From Antennarius striatus (lineage: Eukaryota; Chordata; Actinopteri; Lophiiformes; Antennariidae), in contig NC_090785.1 of the NCBI RefSeq assembly GCF_040054535.1, forward strand, positions 11,150,001 through 11,214,000: a stretch of DNA of 64,000 nucleotides, given 5' to 3'. Below the pieces are notes generated by a model. The model was not told the DNA's origin, made no database searches, and saw nothing but the letters and a program-made list of their open reading frames with translations. Both the position numbers and the translations under genes were made by a program. This document shows positions 35,885-48,150 of this stretch, piece after piece; the stretch's first letter is position 1; the number at the start of each line of letters is the position of its first letter.

Positions 35885-38245
35885 CTCAGTGGATGTTTCA
35901 AGATCTCCAAACACATCAGCAAAGTCTGTTGGGCTTTTCCTCAGAGTCTGCTCAGCAGGCAGTGTGTTGTCATTGTATGACGTCACAAACTTGAAGTCAC
36001 TGGTTCTAGATCCTGTTGTCAGGTATGCGTCATAATTGTAAGCGCTGCGCAAAGTTCCTGTGCCGTCAACATCTGCGTAATTGGGAGGCAGATAAGCGCC
36101 GGGGATGGTGACTGCTCCATCAAACAACAGTCTGGGTTTTCTCCTGCGACAAAACCTCACACCCAGGATGATGATGATGAAGGTGAGAAAGAAGGTGGAC
36201 ACACACACCAGAGCGATGATCAGATAAGACGTCAGTTTGGAATTCTTCTCGTCGTAAGAAATGTCCTTCAGTTCTGGCACCTCAGCCAAGTTATCAGAGA
36301 TGAGTAAATACATGGAGCAGGTGGCAGAGAGAGAGGGCTGTCCGTTATCTTTCACGGACACAATCAGGTTCTGTTTCATGCTGTCAGATTGTGAAATGTC
36401 CCGCTGGGTCCGGATCTCTCCGCTGTGGACACCAATAGTGAAAAGTCCCGGATCGGTGGATTTGACTATCTGATAGGACAGCCAGGCGTTCTGTCCAGAG
36501 TCCGCGTCCACCGCTATCACTTTGGACACCACAGAGCCTCCGTGGGCAGCTTTGGGGACCAGCTCGGTCATGAACGAGCTGCCCTCCGGGGCGGGGTACA
36601 GGATCTGAGGACAGTTGTCATTCACATCCGATATGAACACACTGACGGTCACGTTGCTGCTGAGCGGAGGAGAACCGTTGTCTCTGGCCATCAGGTGGAC
36701 TTGAAAACTCCTCATGTGTTCATAATCGAACGACCTGACAGCGTGGATCACCCCCGTGTCTCCGTTCACAGACACGTAGGAGGACACCGGGGCACCGTTC
36801 ACCTCACCGGCTAACACAGAATAAATCACGGTACCGTTTTGTCTCCAGTCGGGGTCTCGAGCAGTAACGGAACATAAAGTGGAGCCAGCTTTGTTATTTT
36901 CACTCACATATGCGCTGTAGGACTGTTCCTCAAACACAGGGGGGTTGTCGTTGATGTCTGCTACAGAGAAGTGAAGACTTTTGGAGGAGGACAGAGGTGG
37001 AGAGCCCTCGTCAGTGGCAGTGATTGTAATGTTGTAATCAGACACCACTTCACGGTCCAGTTGTCCTGTGGTCACCAGAGAATAATAGTTTTTGATAGAC
37101 GGAACCAACTTGAAAGGGACGTTTTGCTGAATAGAACAGCGGACCTGTCGGTTCTTCTCAGAGTCTCGATCCTGCACGTTAATGATGCCCACCTCTGTAC
37201 CAGGTGACACGTTCTCAGGCACGGGATTGGTCAGAGATTTCAGGTTTATAACAGGAGCGTTGTCATTCACATCAGTGATAGAAATAATGACCTTAGAATA
37301 AGATGAAAGACCCAATCCATCTTTTGCTTTGACGCGAATTTCATATGATGAAGTGGTTTCATAGTCAACAGCACTAATTAGTCGGATCTCTCCTAATTTA
37401 CGGTCGACACTAAAACGGTTCTTTAAGTCTTCAGAGAGGTGCACAAATTCATACGTCACGTCTCCATTGACCCCCTCGTCTGCGTCAGCTGCGCTCACTG
37501 TGACCACTACAGTGTCTACAGGAGAGTTTTCAGGCAGACTCGCTTTATAGACGTCCTGGCTGAACACCGGGGCGTTATCATTAGCATCCAGTACAGTGAC
37601 GTGAATGACTACAGTACCTGATCTCTGAGGAGAGCCGCCATCCAGAGCTGTGAGGAGCAAATTAAGCTCTTGTTGATTTTCTCGATCAAGCTCTCTATCG
37701 AGAACGATCTCTATTGTGTTTTCATTAGCAGACAGAATAAAATGATCGTTCTTCTTCAGGCTGTAGTGCTGAACGGAATTTTGACCGACATCCGCATCGT
37801 GCGCTCCGTCAATGACAAAACGAGCTCCCTTGACTGCAGACTCCTGAATTTCTATATTGATTATTTCCTCGTTAAATTGTGGTGAGTTGTCATTGATATC
37901 CTGAACATGAAGAGTGATGCGATGAAGCTCCAGAGGATTCTCCAGCACCAGATCGTGTTTCAGGACGCACGAAGCTTTGTCTCCACAAAGCCCCTCTCGG
38001 TCAATCCTGTCGGCGACGATCAGTTCCCCGTTACTCAGGTTTATGTCACAGAAACGTTTATCAGTCCCCTCGGCGTCGATGCGGGCTCTTCTCTTGGAGA
38101 GAGCTCCCATCTCCAGCCCGAGATCCTTGGCAAGGTTTCCGACAACCGATCCTCGTTTCATCTCCTCTGGAAAAGAATAGCTCATATCCCCATAAACTCC
38201 ATGCATGAAATAGACAAGGAAGTAGAATGTAAACGGTTGAAACAT
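35885..38245 (-). CDS. VE6: gamma-type (Pcdh2) clustered protocadherin variable exon
   Basis: Encodes 787 residues. EC1-EC3 and the signal peptide are the same as VE5. The 3' end is not: it closes [13 protein letters not shown] before a GTAGGATGA donor, exactly as VE7 does, and the silent marker in the membrane-span region (gagaaagaagg) also follows VE7 rather than VE5. The exon is therefore a join of a VE5-like body with a VE7-like end, as expected at the junction of a tandem duplication by unequal crossing-over. KSLHFSV in EC4 is shared with VE3. The symbol is family-level. Confidence 0.96.
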
Positions 38246-38432
38246 GATGATGGTAAAGTCCGTCGTTTAGAATAAATTTTCAAGGACCTCAAAGAATCAA
38301 CACAATGGACAACGTTAATCCGCATAACACGACGAGCAGTACGTATTTTGCAGTGGTTGGGTCTAAACGTACTGGGCGGATATCTAAGTCTGTTCACAAA
38401 GAATAAATGAGTAACCCATATTAAGGCTGGTG

Positions 38433-38450
38433 CACAGCGACACCGTGAGT
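38433..38450 (-). promoter_or_regulatory. VE6 conserved promoter element, diverged
   Basis: The same sequence as at VE5 (gene strand ACTCACGGTGTCGCTGTG), about 190 bp before the ATG. Confidence 0.65.
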
Positions 38451-38757
38451 CAAAAATATACAATATCACAGCATTTGACACATATAAAAATCTCCTAGTC
38501 TATAGTAGTCGTTTCATTCATCTTTGAATGAAACAGAACATTTACTTCTATGTTTGAAACACAGGGATCAGCAGCCACTTCAAATTAAGCCTCATTGTCA
38601 ACAAGTGGATGTAGTTTGTCTGGTATCAAGGTGTGAAAACAGCCCGCCACGTGTCACACCTTTTTTTAAGATAATACATGAAAGCTATATGTAAAGCAAG
38701 GGTTGCAAGTCAGTTCACATAGTCTTTAACATATCAATCAGCACAAGAGGATAACAT

Positions 38758-38927
38758 TAGTTAGTTAGTAAGTTAGTCAATTTATTTTTTCGGACATGTT
38801 AATATAACAGACTTCACACCTTCATCACATTTACAACATCAACAACAGCATAAAAAAAGGTTCTAACGGGTAGAGGCCAATAGGCTTGTGAAATTCCCGT
38901 CCCCCAGAATCAACAAACATCTCTTTC
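38758..38927 (-). mobile_element. Retroposon 3' tail, minus strand (right copy)
   Basis: The duplicate of 31566-31735, with no difference seen by eye. Confidence 0.4.
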
Positions 38928-40353
38928 ATTACAGTATGTAATCACCAAACTCAGACATTAAAAGTTTTCATAAATACCTAATGAATGCTGCCATTGAATA
39001 GATTCCCTGAGACACAAGGGCATTGAAAAAATATGTCTTCATTTGCGAGTCCAACACAAATCTGAACAGATATTTGCGAAATAAATTTAAAGGGGGAGAT
39101 GATTTTTTTGACATTATATCAAGGGATCATCTATGCATGGTCCAGATCATATCCTCATTCTTCACTGCATACTTCCAGGAATAAAAAGCAATACAGTCAT
39201 ACTTCAAAAAATATACATATTAGATTGAAATCTGTATTTTCAGGTTCTTCGTGTTTTTTTATTTGTTTCAAAAGATCAATGTACGTATATTTTTGCAGAG
39301 TGATATTGAGCTCAAATATTGTGTGAAATGTGTACATGACAAAAAGTCCTTCTCTTTTTTAAAGCATGAACGAGGTTATTTTGTTTTGTTTTTGTTTTGG
39401 TTATTCATATTAACTATGTCATTATACCAAAACATTGTAATGATTTACCATCATGTAATTTCATAAGGTGTTTGTTTGATCAAGCCATGCTTCAAATATG
39501 CGTGAATACAATCTTTTTTGTCAGCTCCAAGGCTGAAGTTACAGCGTTCATCATGAAATTCAATCAAACTCGGGTCATCCCAGCCTGGCATCTTACAAAC
39601 TGCATTAAGTTGCTTTGAAAAAAAGATTAATTTTATGATCCTGCAATGCTATACATTAAATGACAAATGTGAAATGTGCTTAAATTCAGATAAAAATACA
39701 TCTTCTGTTACACTGGGATCTCAAGGGGAAAAAAAAATAAAACATGAAGAAAAAAATCAGTACAAAAGTGGAAAAGTTAGAAAAGTCACTATGAGAAACA
39801 GCACAAGCTTAACATAACTTTACCACCACTATACAACTACAATGTAATTCAATGTTGCAAACCAACAGACTGCCTCTTGATTTTTGAAGAATTTATATAA
39901 TTCTAACTCCTCAAATAAAGGGGAGATTAATTTCTTTCATCTAACAAATTCTAGCAATTCTTCCATTTCTTTTATGGTGAAAAGAAAAATCAATAGGGAA
40001 ACAAAATCAAGATGTAGTGGGACTTTGAGTGTCAGCTGAAAAGTCAAGACCAGGCATCACCTAATGGTGGACCCGTGACCACTCTCTGATAAATTCACGA
40101 GAATAGATTTTCTTGGCCCATTTTTACTGATGGTTGCGGCTATAGACAGCGGGCGCTGCTACTCCAGTTAATATGGTAGTAGCGCCACTCAGTTTACCTG
40201 CGTGCTCAACGCACCTTGAAGTGCCACAGCAGCCCGCTGCAGCTACCACTGTGAGTTTACCGCTAGAGCGGAGCACAGAGGAAGGGAGACAATGAAGACA
40301 ACATAGCTTGTTCCAAACGAAGAAAGGTTGATCAGGAAAACCGCTGGTTAACA

Positions 40354-41022
40354 ATGAGTGGACGAAATTTATGTTTATTCTTCCGTCAGGCAGGTCAAAA
40401 CCATTTGACCTCCTATGGTCTGAACACGTATCATTAATTAAAAGTGGTTACGTGAAGCACCACTATGAAACAAAGCACTATGAAAAAAAGCAAAGAGATT
40501 TTGAGCAAAGTTATCCCCTGAGGTCTGAGATGAGGGCAAAATCAAATAACAGCAAAATGCAAAAGGATGTTCACTAAAGGCAAAGTGGATTTTGGGGCAA
40601 CGTAAAAATCTTTTAGTGGTGGGACAGTTGTGAAGAAGCTAAAGATGAGATGCTTCAACAGCAACTAGAAAATCAGAAATATTAACAGCTTGATGCAGCT
40701 ATTCAGAGAGCACCATGTATATCTTTGGCCATTGATGAGACTACAGATGTTACTAATGTCAAGCTTTTATGTGTATCAGGTTCCTTCACAAAGATAAGGA
40801 GCTCTTTGCTGGATGCAACACCACTATGAAACACACACAAGAGGAGAGAACATCAATTTGGCAATAAAAGAGATGCTGACAAAAAGGTGCGTAGATCTGA
40901 AGAGGGTGGTCTCTGTCACCACAGATGGGGCCATGGTGGGAAAAGAGGGGGGGGGCTGTGCCAAACAGTCAAGGTGTACCTTGTGTGCACCTTGACTGTT
41001 TGGATCGACGTACAGCTGTGAG
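40354..41022 (+). mobile_element. hAT transposase remnant (right copy)
   Basis: The duplicate of the remnant at 33153. It keeps a little more sequence (GAAGAAGCTAAAGATGAGAT near 40631, and SVTTDGAMVGKE at 40915-40945), which helps to place the family. It is still broken in several frames and lacks the catalytic half. Confidence 0.6.
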
Positions 41023-41538
41023 TCAGCTTTTTACACCATGAACATTATCACAAATAATTACCGTTTAGGGCTCACCAATTAGCACCTACTTGTCTGCTTC
41101 CAACCAAGATATAAATTACTGGCAGGACAGTCACATGCCCCTTTCTTTCATGAAGAACGTACTGTTTGCATTTTCCACATGAAAGAGCTTTCTGAATATG
41201 ATTATGTTTTTTACTCTAAATGTAGGCCTTCGGTTCTTCAGGCTGGGATGTCTTTAATATATGAGAAAAAAAATTCAGCTGTTTGCACTTTATTTTTATT
41301 ATAGGTTTGTGTTTTCTTCAATCTAACATAACAACTTTAAATGTATTTTCCTGGGTCTACTTTTATTCATGGTAAAAGCTAGCTGTGCACTCAGTTAAAC
41401 CTATACTGCATTGAAAATTGATAATAAATGAAAATGTGGACATAGTGGCTGGCTATAAGACACAAACTGAACTTGAGTTCGCACCTTTTACTGGGAGGGA
41501 ATTTTAATACCTGAACCTCCCTAAATTTTAATAGTGCC

Positions 41539-42727
41539 CCTGCTCTAAACCCTCTACAGTTCGGTTATCAGACCCACTTGGGAGTTGATGATGCTGTCAT
41601 CTACCTCTTGCAGAGAGCCCATTTGCATCTGGATAGTGGGGGAAGCACTGTGAGAATCACCTTCTTTGATTCCTCTAGTGCTTTTAACACCTTCAGCCAA
41701 GGCTGCTGGGTGAGAAGCTGGGGGGGTGGGTGGGTGTCGACACCTCCACCGTCTCCTGGATCAGTGACTAGCTGACGGGCAGGCCACAGTTTGTCTGTCT
41801 GGGCAGTGTTCTGTCTGACATGGTGGCCAGTGATACAGGAGCCCTTCAGGGGATTGTACTGTCCCCTTTCCTCTTCGCATTATATTATTATACACCACTG
41901 ATTTTGACTTCAGGAAAAAGAGGAGCACGCCACAACCAATACACATCCTGGGAGAGGTTGTAGAGGAGGTGGAGTACTACAAGTACCTGGGCGTGAATAT
42001 CAATAACAGACTGGACTGGAAATCCAACACCGACTGTCTACAAGAAGGGGATGAATAGACTCTGCTTCCTGAGGAAGTTGAGACCCCTCTATGTATGCAA
42101 TAAGATGTTGGAGATGTTCTACCAGTCTGTTGTGGCCAGCATTACCTTCCTTGATGTGGTCTGCTGGGGGAGCAGCATCGGAGCCAGCAATACCAACAGA
42201 CTAAACAAGCTGATTAGGAATGCAGGCTCTGTGATTGGCTGTAGTCTGGACACTGTGGAGGCTGTGGTGGAGAGGACTCTGAACAAACTGTTATCCATCA
42301 TGGATAACCCTGCTCACCGTCTCCTCCACACACTGGACAGAAGCGGAGCTCCTTCTCCAACAGACTGCTACATCTCCACTGTCGAAGGGACAGGTACAGG
42401 AAATCATTCCTGCCACGAGCCATCGCTCTGTACAACAGCTTACATATCAGATAGAGTTCCACCAGTGTGATATTTAAATACGACTTTCATTAAGTCCTGT
42501 GTGTTGCCAAAGTGCCACACTTAATAACGTTATACTTGCCATGCTAGGGTATTATTATTGTTAATATTGTTAATATCATTATTATTATTATTCCTTTTCC
42601 CCTTATGTCTTAATTTTTCTTCAATGTATATTTTACCTGTTTCTGTTTTTTCTTTGTGTCTGAATTCTGCTGCAACATTTAAATTTCCCAGTTTGGATAA
42701 ATAAAGTATATGTTTTCTTGTCTTAAG
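41539..42727 (+). mobile_element. L2-like LINE, 5'-truncated (right copy)
   Basis: The duplicate of the LINE at 34318, with the same internal loss of the active-site region. The C-terminal frame at 42051-42470 again reads CFLRKLRPLYVCNKMLEMFY and onward. The G-run near 41720 is shorter than in the left copy. Confidence 0.8.
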
Positions 42728-42865
42728 TAGATATAAAATGATATTAAATCAATGAGTGCAAGCCACTAATCCCCTCAGGTGAAAGTACTTCCCAATGTAA
42801 GCTCACTGATTAGTGTGGCCAGTTGAACAACATCAAGACATTCACAGGACCCAGACAGCTCCCTA

Positions 42866-42910
42866 AACTGGAGTTACACCTGACTGTAAGAGTCAGGTGT
42901 AACTCCAGTT
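42866..42910. repeat. Perfect 19-bp hairpin (right copy)
   Basis: Same arms and loop as 35593-35637, about 250 bp downstream of the VE7 splice donor. Confidence 0.9.
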
Positions 42911-43157
42911 AACTGCTTTATTGTGTAAAAAATATACAGTTTTATTACTTGACCTGGCTACATGTTAGATTTCATGTGTTATAAAATGCCATATGACAGC
43001 ATTAAATATGAAAACTGTGAGATGAACTTGTGTTGAAACGTTAATCCCACACCTCAACTGACAATACAAAAGATGATTTAAAGAGTAACGCTTTACTTCA
43101 AACAAATCAATTAATCATCATACTATTAGGTAAACATGTCACCATGATTCATCCTAC

Positions 43158-45590
43158 CTCAGTGGATGTTTCAAGATCTCCAAACACATCAGCGAAGTCT
43201 GTTGGGCTTTTCCTCAGAGTCTGCTCAGCAGGCAGTGTGTTGTCATTGTATGACGTCACAAACTTGAAGTCACTGGTTCTAGATCCTGTTGTCAGGTATG
43301 CGTCATAATTGTAAGCGCTGCGCAAAGTTCCTGTGCCGTCAACATCTGCGTAATTAGGAGGCAGATAAGCGCCGGGGATGGTGACTGCTCCATCAAACAA
43401 CAGTCTGGGTTTTCTCCTGCGACAAAACCTCACACCCAGGATGATGATGATGAAGGTGAGAAAGAAGGTGGACACACACACCAGAGCGATGATCAGATAA
43501 GACGTCAGTTTGGAATTCTTCTCGTCGTAAGAAATGTCCTTCAGTTCTGGCACCTCAGCCAAGTTATCAGAGATGAGTAAATACATGGAGCAGGTGGCAG
43601 AGAGAGAGGGCTGTCCGTTATCTTTCACGGACACAATCAGGTTCTGTTTCATGCTGTCAGATTGTGAAATGTCCCGCTGGGTCCGGATCTCTCCGCTGTG
43701 GACACCAATAGTGAAAAGTCCCGGGTCGGTGGACTTGACTATCTGATAGGACAGCCAGGCGTTCTGTCCAGAGTCCGCGTCCACCGCTATCACTTTGGAC
43801 ACCACAGAGCCTCCGTGGGCAGCTTTGGGGACCAGCTCGGTCATGAACGAGCTGCCCTCCGGGGCGGGGTACAGGATCTGAGGACAGTTGTCATTCACAT
43901 CCGATATGAACACACTGACGGTCACGTTGCTGCTGAGCGGAGGAGAACCGTTGTCTCTGGCCATCAGGTGGACTTGAAAACTCCTCATGTGTTCATAATC
44001 GAACGACCTGACAGCGTGGATCACCCCCGTGTCTCCGTTCACAGACACGTAGGAGGACACCGGGGCACCGTTCACCTCACCGGCTAACACAGAATAAATC
44101 ACGGTACCGTTTTGTCTCCAGTCGGGGTCTCGAGCAGTAACGGAACATAAAGTGGAGCCAGCTTTGTTATTTTCACTCACATATGCGCTGTAGGACTGTT
44201 CCTCAAACACAGGGGGGTTGTCGTTGATGTCTGCTACAGACAAGTGAAGACTTTTGGAGGAGGACAGAGGTGGAGAGCCCTCGTCAGTGGCAGTGATTGT
44301 AATGTTGTAATCAGACACCACTTCACGGTCCAGTTGTCCTGTGGTCACCAGAGAATAATAGTTTTTGATAGACGGAACCAACTTGAAAGGGACGTTTTGC
44401 TGAATAGAACAGCGGACCTGTCGGTTCTTCTCAGAGTCTCGATCCTGCACGTTAATGATGCCCACCTCTGTACCAGGTGACACGTTCTCAGGCACGGGGT
44501 TGGTCAGTGATTTCAAATTGATAACAGGTGCATTGTCATTCACATCAGTAATTTCAATTATCAACCTGGCATATGACCCCAGTCCTAGACCATCTTTGAC
44601 GGTGATTTGCATTTCATATAAGGACTCTTTCTCGTAATCAATAAACCCAACCACTTTAATCTCTCCTGTTTTAGGATGCAGAGAGAATAGTTGTTCTTTT
44701 TCTGAAATATGATTAAAACTGTATGTCACTTCACTGTTCACTCCCTCGTCTGCGTCAGTAGCACTAACTGTGATCACCAATGTATCCAGAGGAGAGTTTT
44801 CAGGCAGACTGGCTTTATAGACCGACTGACTAAACACTGGAACGTTATCATTAGCATCCAGTACAGTGATGTGAATGACTACAGTACCTGATCTCTGAGG
44901 AGAGCCGCCATCAAATGCTGTTAGCAGTAACATAATTTCCTTTTTCTCTTCTCTGTCTAACTCTTTTTCTAGGATCAATTCTGCATATTTCCATCCGCCT
45001 GTGTTGGTTTTTGCGTTCAATTTGAAATGATCATTCTGCTGCAGTGAGTAGCCCTGAACAGCATTCTCACCGATGTCTTCATCGTGGGCCTCATCCAGGA
45101 GAAAATGCGCGCCCTTGTCAGCAGATTCCCGTATTTCAATCTTTAGTGAGTCCTCCTTAAACTGCGGTGAATTATCGTTGATGTCTTGAACGCGGACATT
45201 AACGCGATGCAGTTCTAGAGGATTTTCCAGCACAAGTTCCTGCTTTAGAACACACGACGCCTTTTTGGAACAAAGCGCTTCTCTGTCAATCCTCTCCTGA
45301 ACGATCAGGTCTCCGGTGTTGAGATTCACACCGCAGTAATGAACACTGTTATCCTCCGTGTCGATGCGGGCCTTGCGAGCAGACAGTCTGGTCAAATCAA
45401 GTCCCAAATCCTTGGCGATATTTCCAATTACAGATCCACGTTTCATCTCCTCCGGTATCGAGTAGCTAACATCTCCGCAGACAGGGTGGAGGACGAGGGA
45501 AATAAAAGCAAGGCCGCAGAGCAGCACAAATCTCTTAAAACCCATTGTTTCCGCAAAAGAGAAATGTCGCACTACGTTATAACCCATCAA
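43158..45590 (-). CDS. VE7: gamma-type (Pcdh2) clustered protocadherin variable exon, second group
   Basis: Encodes 811 residues if the first ATG is used. M16 (45545), just before [19 protein letters not shown], is the likelier start of the signal peptide. The mature chain begins [22 protein letters not shown]1-EC3 differ throughout from VE1-VE6. EC2 has a short insertion ([11 protein letters not shown]), and EC3 has [19 protein letters not shown]. From [10 protein letters not shown] in EC4 onward it rejoins the common sequence. It ends LETSTE before GTAGGATGA, like VE6. The symbol is family-level. Confidence 0.96.
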
Positions 45591-45736
45591 ACCAGCGATG
45601 AACTCAAATACAAAACCTTCACACTCTTGTCATGCACGACCTGTTCCTCTCAGCTGTGGTATAAAGGAATACTCCGGTGCTCGGATATTTGACACAGAAA
45701 GGGTGCGTTCTCTCCGAGTCTCCTCGTTTAATGGTG

Positions 45737-45754
45737 CACACTGACACCATGAGC
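45737..45754 (-). promoter_or_regulatory. VE7 conserved promoter element, diverged
   Basis: Gene strand GCTCATGGTGTCAGTGTG followed by CACCAT. It is at the same position (105-150 bp before the possible starts) and has the same outline as the VE1 element, but the CGCT core is lost to CAGT. Its strength as a CTCF site is uncertain. Confidence 0.5.
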
Positions 45755-48150
45755 ATTTGTTAAGGTACAGCAAGTTGATGCCGAGAAATCATTTCTACTA
45801 ATATTTCTACTAATAGTACGATAGAAAAAATTCTCATAATATGTTCATGATATCAGATTTTCTACATTATCCGTTTGTGTCATTGAAAGTACACCAAAAC
45901 TAGTATCAACTTTATTAAAAGTGTCTCAGAAAAGTCTTGGAATTCAAGTAATTTTTATTGTTTAAAAAATAAGACACAGCGAAAATGTAACACGCATATA
46001 GAGACTACAATCGTTATTTTCTTTAATTGATATATTATTTTATTTTTGTAAACCTCAAATCTATTAACGCAACCTCACATTTAGTAATGCATTGTGTCGT
46101 TTTGAGGAACTTTAACCATACTGTTTCCTCCTCTTCGTACCTGAACGTCACACATAGTCGAAAAGTGAAAATATTAAAAGCACTCTAGTACACATTCTGT
46201 GCTTACATACTATGAAAAGAATCATCTTCAAATGTGCAGTGATATACTCTATATGTTAAAGACGCTTTTTAACGTGCGATTTTAAACGACTATTGTCCCT
46301 GCATAATGGAACAATTCATATTCTAAGATAGGATAAAAACACACCAACGTGACTGCGTCTCTAACAAATGAAATTGTAATTTCGCCAGCGATTTCACGTT
46401 TGGTTGATAGCAAGCTCAAGAAATATTTTTGAAAGGCGCATTTTTCAAAAAGACACAGTAAATAATTGTCATTCACAAGAGACCTTAAAAACGTTAAACT
46501 AAAGGATAGGAATGGAATAACAGCACACAAGCTAAGCTGTTAGAGTATATGCACCGCTCACAAAATGTGGTTAAGAAATGAACAGCTAATAAGTATCGAT
46601 AAAAAAGCGGTACTTCAGATGAATGCAAAATAATTGCAAAACACAGATTTAAAATACGACAGAACGAACCTGGTTACTGATGCAAAGCCTGAAGACAACC
46701 TATTGAACCACATTTCAGCAAAGTGTAAAATGAAACGCGCATGTCAAGGAGAAAGAAATAGAGGTAGGACAACTTCTGAAACTGCAAAAACAAAACAGCC
46801 ACAATTCAGCACCAAGGACAGCGATACAAGTGTAGAGGAGTTAAATTGTTATTTACTTTTGAGCGTTTTGTTGGGTTTATGTGAATTTTATAGAGACGTT
46901 GTTTTTCTTGTTTTTCTTTCGTGTTTATTGCGAAGCTTGCCTTGTGCTCACTTCGTGGTTTCTGTACCTCCTGTGCTTCCGTAGCTCCTCCCGTCTGTCC
47001 CTCAATGACGCGCTGCATTCTGAAGTTAGGTTATATGTGAGAGAGCCGCTCCGCTGTTTTCTTATTTAGTCTTTTAGACCTGAGCTGTTTTCGTTGTAAC
47101 CTCCAATACATAACAACAGATAATGTTCTCACGTTACTCGCAGTTTTAATTTGTATTTGGCATTCTTTTATGAGTTTTTTTGTACTGATGTAAAAGTTTG
47201 GCGCCAGAGCTGAGATATAATTGATACCCCCGGTCTGGTAAAAATGCCGCGGAGACGGTGGAGGATAAATACCAAACGTAACATTTATTATTTATGTTTT
47301 AGGAGCGGAGATGCAGACGCAGAAATCGGGGTGAATCAATGTATATTGTCTCCTACAGGTATGACTTTGTTTTTGAATGTTAGAAATCACTTTGGATATT
47401 TTGTTCAGCAACAATTATTTGATTTGTTCACAGGTGTCACTGCTTGATTTGCTTTATGCTGTCGTCCCGAAATTTATCATACTGTAAATATCAATTGTCT
47501 CCAAATAATTTGTGTTGACTCCCTCAGATGAATTTGTGCACTAGGTTAAATTCAAGTCCTGTTATATTTATAATATATTTATATGTACTGTATTGGAGGA
47601 CTAGTGTTAGCCTCAAGAGAATGATGCGCTGCATTGCTGATGGAGCGGAGGTGCAGAAGCAGACACTAAGAGACTAAATATTGTCTCCTACAGAAAACTA
47701 TTTGAGTCATCATTTTGCCTCCCTATTCACAACCGTTACACAGGCAGCATTATACTACAGCTTTATGAGAGTGCAAAATAAACAGGAGCAATCAAAAGTT
47801 TAGATGAAAAAACAACACTAAATATACTTCAACAGGCGCTGCAATACAGTATACATGTGTGTTTGTGTAATATCCGAGAGAGATGGGTTTCACAATAATG
47901 CAAAAAATAAAATTGAAATGTGATCAACTTGATCTGTTATTATTTTGAGTACGGAGAGATTAAGTGACTGGATACTGACAGCTGAAAGTGCAATTGTTTT
48001 CCAATATTAATAACTTCGGGAACAAGTTTGGCGTGATTGAAAATATATACTGAAGTTACCACAAAAAACAAAAAAAAGTAAAGCACAGGACAAAAGAAAC
48101 AGGTATCTTCAGGAAATGTAAAAGGAATATAGTGATATATTATGTCCTAC
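45755..48150. repeat. Noncoding block, copy 1 of 3 (between VE7 and VE8)
   Basis: Matches 56686-59084 closely at an offset of about 10.93 kb, and its left (exon-proximal) third matches 63068-63762. It contains an internal repeat: GGAGCGGAGATGCAGACGCA (47302) with TATTGTCTCCTACAG (47344) recurs at 47641 and 47682, and CGCTGCATT occurs near 47007 and 47625. Open frames here are not kept between copies in a way that suggests coding. No gene was recognised. Confidence 0.85.

Larger units (their letters stand above)
28694..35885. repeat. Tandem duplication of 7.2 kb, left copy
   Basis: Matches 35886-43158. The offset is 7192 at the VE5/VE6 start codons and 7273 at the VE6/VE7 splice donors, because the right copy is about 80 bp longer, partly from a stretch at 42732-42785. 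The junction lies inside the homogenised 3' half of VE6. Confidence 0.92.
38451..43157. other. Noncoding, repeat-bearing gap between VE6 promoter and VE7
   Basis: The copy of 31259-35884. Small differences are scattered from about 39330 onward. A stretch of about 55 bp at 42732-42785 is missing from the left copy. No gene was recognised outside the mobile elements. Confidence 0.75.
35886..43158. repeat. Tandem duplication of 7.2-7.3 kb, right copy
   Basis: The partner of 28694-35885. It carries the same retroposon tail, hAT remnant, LINE and hairpin in the same order, so these insertions came before the duplication. Confidence 0.92.

Noticed and set aside
46634-46984. Plus-strand open frame of 116 codons, repeated at 57567-57917
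   Set aside because: Differences between the two copies are mostly amino-acid changing, there is no domain, and near-identity of the block alone explains the shared frame.
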